From Paenibacillus alba (GTDB taxonomy: Bacteria; Bacillota; Bacilli; Paenibacillales; NBRC-103111), in contig NZ_JABMKZ010000028.1 of NCBI RefSeq assembly GCF_013204855.1, positions 1-64,000 on the forward strand: DNA of 64,000 bases, read 5' to 3'. Made by a program: the position numbers and the translations under genes. The first letter of the stretch is position 1. Each line of letters starts with the position of its first letter. Of the stretch, positions 61,744 to 64,000 are shown piece by piece. The notes beneath the pieces are model-generated. The model worked only from the letters and a program-made list of their open reading frames with translations. It did not search any database and had not been told where the DNA came from.

Positions 61744-62583
61744 TTAACCCTTAATCCCCGTATTGGCGATGCCTTCAACGAAATAACGCTGTAAAGAAAG
61801 GAAGACGATGATCGAGGGGATGATCGCCATACATGCCCCTGCCAACGAAGTTCCATACTGAAATTGCGCTGTTGAGTTCGCTCCCCCCATGAATTGAGCG
61901 ATACCTACAGCTAGAGGTTTCAAGGAATTTGCCCTGATGGCTATCAACGGCCAGAGGAAATTGTTCCAGTTCGTAATAAACATCAGAATGGTCACCGTAG
62001 ACAGCGCAGGCTTGGAAAGCGGAAGCATGATTCTGGCAAAAATGCCGAAGTCCTGACAACCATCAATCCGGGCAGCCTCTTCCAGTTCTCTGGGTATGCT
62101 TTTGAAGAAGCTGGTCAGAATAAATACACTGGTCACATTGGCTCCGGCTACAAGGACAATAGCCGCATAAGTGTTCAATAAGCCTAGCTTGGATACGAGA
62201 AGAAAGAGCGGAATAATATAAGCTTGAATCGGAATAAGAAGCATGGAGACAACAAGGGTGAAGATCAGCTTCTTCCCTTTGAATTGCAGTCGGCCGAATG
62301 CGTATGCGGCAAGTGTTGTTAAAAGCAGCACGAATACCGTCGAGAGAACGGTCATCATAACGCTGTTCATCATCCAGCTCATATACGGAAAATTATTCAG
62401 TACTTGTGTATAGTTATTCAGCGTGAACGTTTCTGGTATCCATTTCGGCGGATAGCTTACGATTTGAGCTTCCGGCTTCAGCGAAGAAATCAACGACCAG
62501 AGTAAGGGAAACAGGAAGATAGCACTGACGAAAATCATGACAATGTAAACGGGTAATTTTTTTAGATTCATGCTTTCATTCAC
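61744..62583 (-). CDS. Sugar ABC permease, MalG type
   Basis: A 279-residue permease with six hydrophobic segments and the EAA loop ELEEAARIDGCQDFGIFARI (near 185). It pairs with the MalF-type permease just upstream. Substrate is inferred as a sugar released by the BNR proteins. No ATPase gene is present in the operon. Confidence 0.9.
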   Translation of the reverse strand: MNESMNLKKLPVYIVMIFVSAIFLFPLLWSLISSLKPEAQIVSYPPKWIPETFTLNNYTQVLNNFPYMSWMMNSVMMTVLSTVFVLLLTTLAAYAFGRLQFKGKKLIFTLVVSMLLIPIQAYIIPLFLLVSKLGLLNTYAAIVLVAGANVTSVFILTSFFKSIPRELEEAARIDGCQDFGIFARIMLPLSKPALSTVTILMFITNWNNFLWPLIAIRANSLKPLAVGIAQFMGGANSTAQFQYGTSLAGACMAIIPSIIVFLSLQRYFVEGIANTGIKG

Positions 62584-62585
62584 TC

Positions 62586-63443
62586 CTAATCCTCCAGCTT
62601 AAGCAATCTCGATTGTAGTTGAACCATTACGACCAGGATGATTAGGATTGCAATACCCAGTGCGGATCCATAACCCAGGTTATAATTTTGGAATGCGGTA
62701 CCATATAAGTACTGAACTAACGTCAGTGTAGCCGTTCCAGGGCCCCCGTTCGTCATAACGAAGATTTGATCGAACACTTGAATCGTGTTAATCAGTGTCA
62801 GCGTAATAATCATCGAGGTGATCGGCTTCAATAACGGCAATGTAATTTGCACAAAGGTTTGGAATTTGCTTGCGCCATCAATGGTTGAAGCTTCATACAG
62901 ATCTTTGGGAATATCCTGCAGTCCCGCTAAGTACAGAATCATGTTGTAGCCTAGGAAGGACCATACCGTGACAATGGCCACGGAAAAAAGCGCATACTTC
63001 TCATTCGTCAGCCACTCAACCGGGTTCAACCCGACCATTTTCAAATAATAGTTGAGAATACCGAAATTATTATCGTATAACCAATTCCAGATAATCCCGA
63101 CCACAGCGGGAATCAATACATAAGGAATAATCGAGATCGTTCTGACCGCATTGCGATAACGGATCTTTTGATTCAGCAGTGCCGCTAACAGCAAACTAAA
63201 CACAACAAGCGGCGGCAAAGTCATTAATAAGAAAACCAGCGTATTTTTCAGCGATATGTAAAAATAGGGGTCGTGAAACATCTTCTTAAAGTTGCTCAGG
63301 CCAGTGAAGGTTGCATGCCCAACGATGTTCCATTTCAAAAAGCTAACGAATAAGCCTGCCACACTTGGTCCCAAACGAAACACGATAAAGACTAACAAGT
63401 AAGGCAATAGGAACAGCGCTGCAATCCTTCCTTGTTTTTTCAT
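62586..63443 (-). CDS. Sugar ABC permease, MalF type
   Basis: A 285-residue permease, six hydrophobic segments, EAA loop DLYEASTIDGASKFQTFVQI (near 190). ATG at 63443 has AAAGGG 11 bases upstream; the in-frame start at 63470 has no ribosome site. It is two bases before the MalG-type gene. Confidence 0.9.
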   Translation of the reverse strand: MKKQGRIAALFLLPYLLVFIVFRLGPSVAGLFVSFLKWNIVGHATFTGLSNFKKMFHDPYFYISLKNTLVFLLMTLPPLVVFSLLLAALLNQKIRYRNAVRTISIIPYVLIPAVVGIIWNWLYDNNFGILNYYLKMVGLNPVEWLTNEKYALFSVAIVTVWSFLGYNMILYLAGLQDIPKDLYEASTIDGASKFQTFVQITLPLLKPITSMIITLTLINTIQVFDQIFVMTNGGPGTATLTLVQYLYGTAFQNYNLGYGSALGIAILIILVVMVQLQSRLLKLED

Positions 63444-63480
63444 AGAGTCTACAACCCTTTCTAGTAGCATGTGTAGGAAA

Positions 63481-63515
63481 AGGATACGATCGATCGATTG
63501 GTTCGACCGTATCCT
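63481..63515 (-). other. Intercistronic hairpin after binding-protein gene
   Basis: AGGATACG-A-TCG (63481-63492) pairs with CGA-C-CGTATCCT (63504-63515) with one mismatch. It lies in the 90-base gap between the binding-protein stop and the permease start, the same position as the 5482-5527 hairpin, and lacks a strong T-run. Confidence 0.6.
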
Positions 63516-63533
63516 GAATGATTGAACTTGTTG

Positions 63534-64000
63534 CTATTCGGCTAAAATGGCATTGATGTCCTTCTTCAGTTGTTTAACAATTTCAAGAGGATTTTTATTG
63601 TTCAAAACAGCATCCTGCGCAGCTGTAAGGATCGGACTTGGTGCCGTGCTGGAGAACAACTGGGCAGATTTCGGATGTGCCGGCAACAGCACCGCATTGC
63701 TCAAGCTGCTTACAAACGCTTCTCTGCCAGGCATCTTCTTCGCTACTTCCATACCTGAATTGCTCGAAGGTAATTGTCCGGAGTTCGCCCATTCACCCGA
63801 GTTTTTATCCAACCATTTGACGAACTCGACCGCTGCCGCCTTTTCGCTGGCATTCGCTTTCTCATTAACCGGGAAAGTCAGCACCTCAGCCGCTCCCCAC
63901 GCCACTTGTTTATCAAACACCTTAGGGTAAGGTGCGCTGCCCCATTTCACACTGGAAGTTTCCAGCTTCGGCATTTGCCATGGGCCATCAACAATCATCG
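63534..64000 (-). CDS. Sugar-binding lipoprotein, C-terminal part
   Basis: The last 154 or so residues of a family 1 extracellular solute-binding protein, cut by the window edge. Text includes MIVDGPWQMPKLE, AEVLTFPVNEKANASEKAAAVEFVKWL and QLKKDINAILAE at the end. It feeds the MalF/MalG-type permeases and heads the operon visible here. The N-terminal signal lies outside. Confidence 0.88.
   Translation of the reverse strand, partial: MIVDGPWQMPKLETSSVKWGSAPYPKVFDKQVAWGAAEVLTFPVNEKANASEKAAAVEFVKWLDKNSGEWANSGQLPSSNSGMEVAKKMPGREAFVSSLSNAVLLPAHPKSAQLFSSTAPSPILTAAQDAVLNNKNPLEIVKQLKKDINAILAE

Noticed and set aside
1-64000. tRNA genes, insertion sequences or phage genes
   Set aside because: No cloverleaf-like sequence, transposase or integrase text was recognised on either strand.

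Overview
The window looks like chromosomal DNA of a Paenibacillus-type Firmicute. The signs are strong AGGAGG-type ribosome binding sites, GTG and TTG starts, two very large SLH-anchored surface proteins, GlpP- and YwmB-type proteins, and sugar ABC transporter operons that lack their own ATPase. Almost every gene is on the minus strand. The exceptions are a short plus-strand module at the left end and one small membrane-protein gene at 15275-15544.

Layout. Bases 1-220 look like the promoter and 5' leader of an rRNA operon running leftward out of the window (boxA-like element, TTGCAA/TATATT promoter). Next is a plus-strand pair, a STAS protein and a PAS-PAS-GGDEF-EAL protein, behind a TGTGA-N6-TCACA site centred about 41.5 bp before the likely transcription start. 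From 2.9 to 14.2 kb lies a glycerophosphodiester regulon. It comprises a 1814-residue surface GDPD/SLH protein, the antiterminator GlpP, a HAD phosphatase, a Ugp-like binding protein with two permeases, and a cytoplasmic GDPD. Two leader terminators in it share the motif GGAGAAAACCCTT and are good candidate GlpP targets. From 14.3 to 16.8 kb are an arylamine N-acetyltransferase, several small genes and a YwmB-family protein.

From 16.9 to 28.2 kb is a 14-gene ethanolamine microcompartment operon: eutL, a EutK-like shell protein, eutE, eutM, pduL, a conserved eut protein, eutN, eutS, eutP, eutA, eutB, eutC, an overlooked 42-residue membrane peptide and an APC permease. A terminator-like hairpin lies just before eutL. 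The stretch 28.25-28.7 kb has no gene and carries four TGCAGG palindromic repeats. From 28.7 to 35.5 kb are a DUF6155-like protein, a TPR protein, a DUF1801 protein, the Pnkp/Hen1 RNA-repair pair and a VOC protein. Hen1-Pnkp is preceded by a 34-codon ORF, a hairpin and a terminator, an arrangement that looks like transcription attenuation.

From 35.8 to 46.4 kb is a biosynthetic operon I cannot match to a known pathway: MFS exporter, LuxE-like acyl-protein synthetase, IscU-like scaffold, NifS-like cysteine desulfurase, ACP, fatty acyl-AMP ligase, an ACP-KS-AT protein whose AT has lost its catalytic serine, a flavin monooxygenase and an Sfp-type transferase. The likely product is a modified, possibly sulfur-containing, fatty acid. 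Upstream are an AhpD-like protein, a MarR regulator, two tiny ORFs and TTAGATATCTAA palindromes. This is the best candidate for an undescribed system.

From 48.4 to 50.2 kb are a YxcD-like protein, a secreted membrane protein and an aldo/keto reductase. From 50.3 kb to the right edge is a sugar-scavenging locus: two secreted BNR-repeat (sialidase-like) proteins, one with SLH anchors, a YhcH protein, a ribulokinase, an L-fucose/D-arabinose isomerase, a DapA/NanA-family aldolase, a cytoplasmic BNR protein, two ABC permeases and the C-terminal part of their binding protein, cut by the window end.
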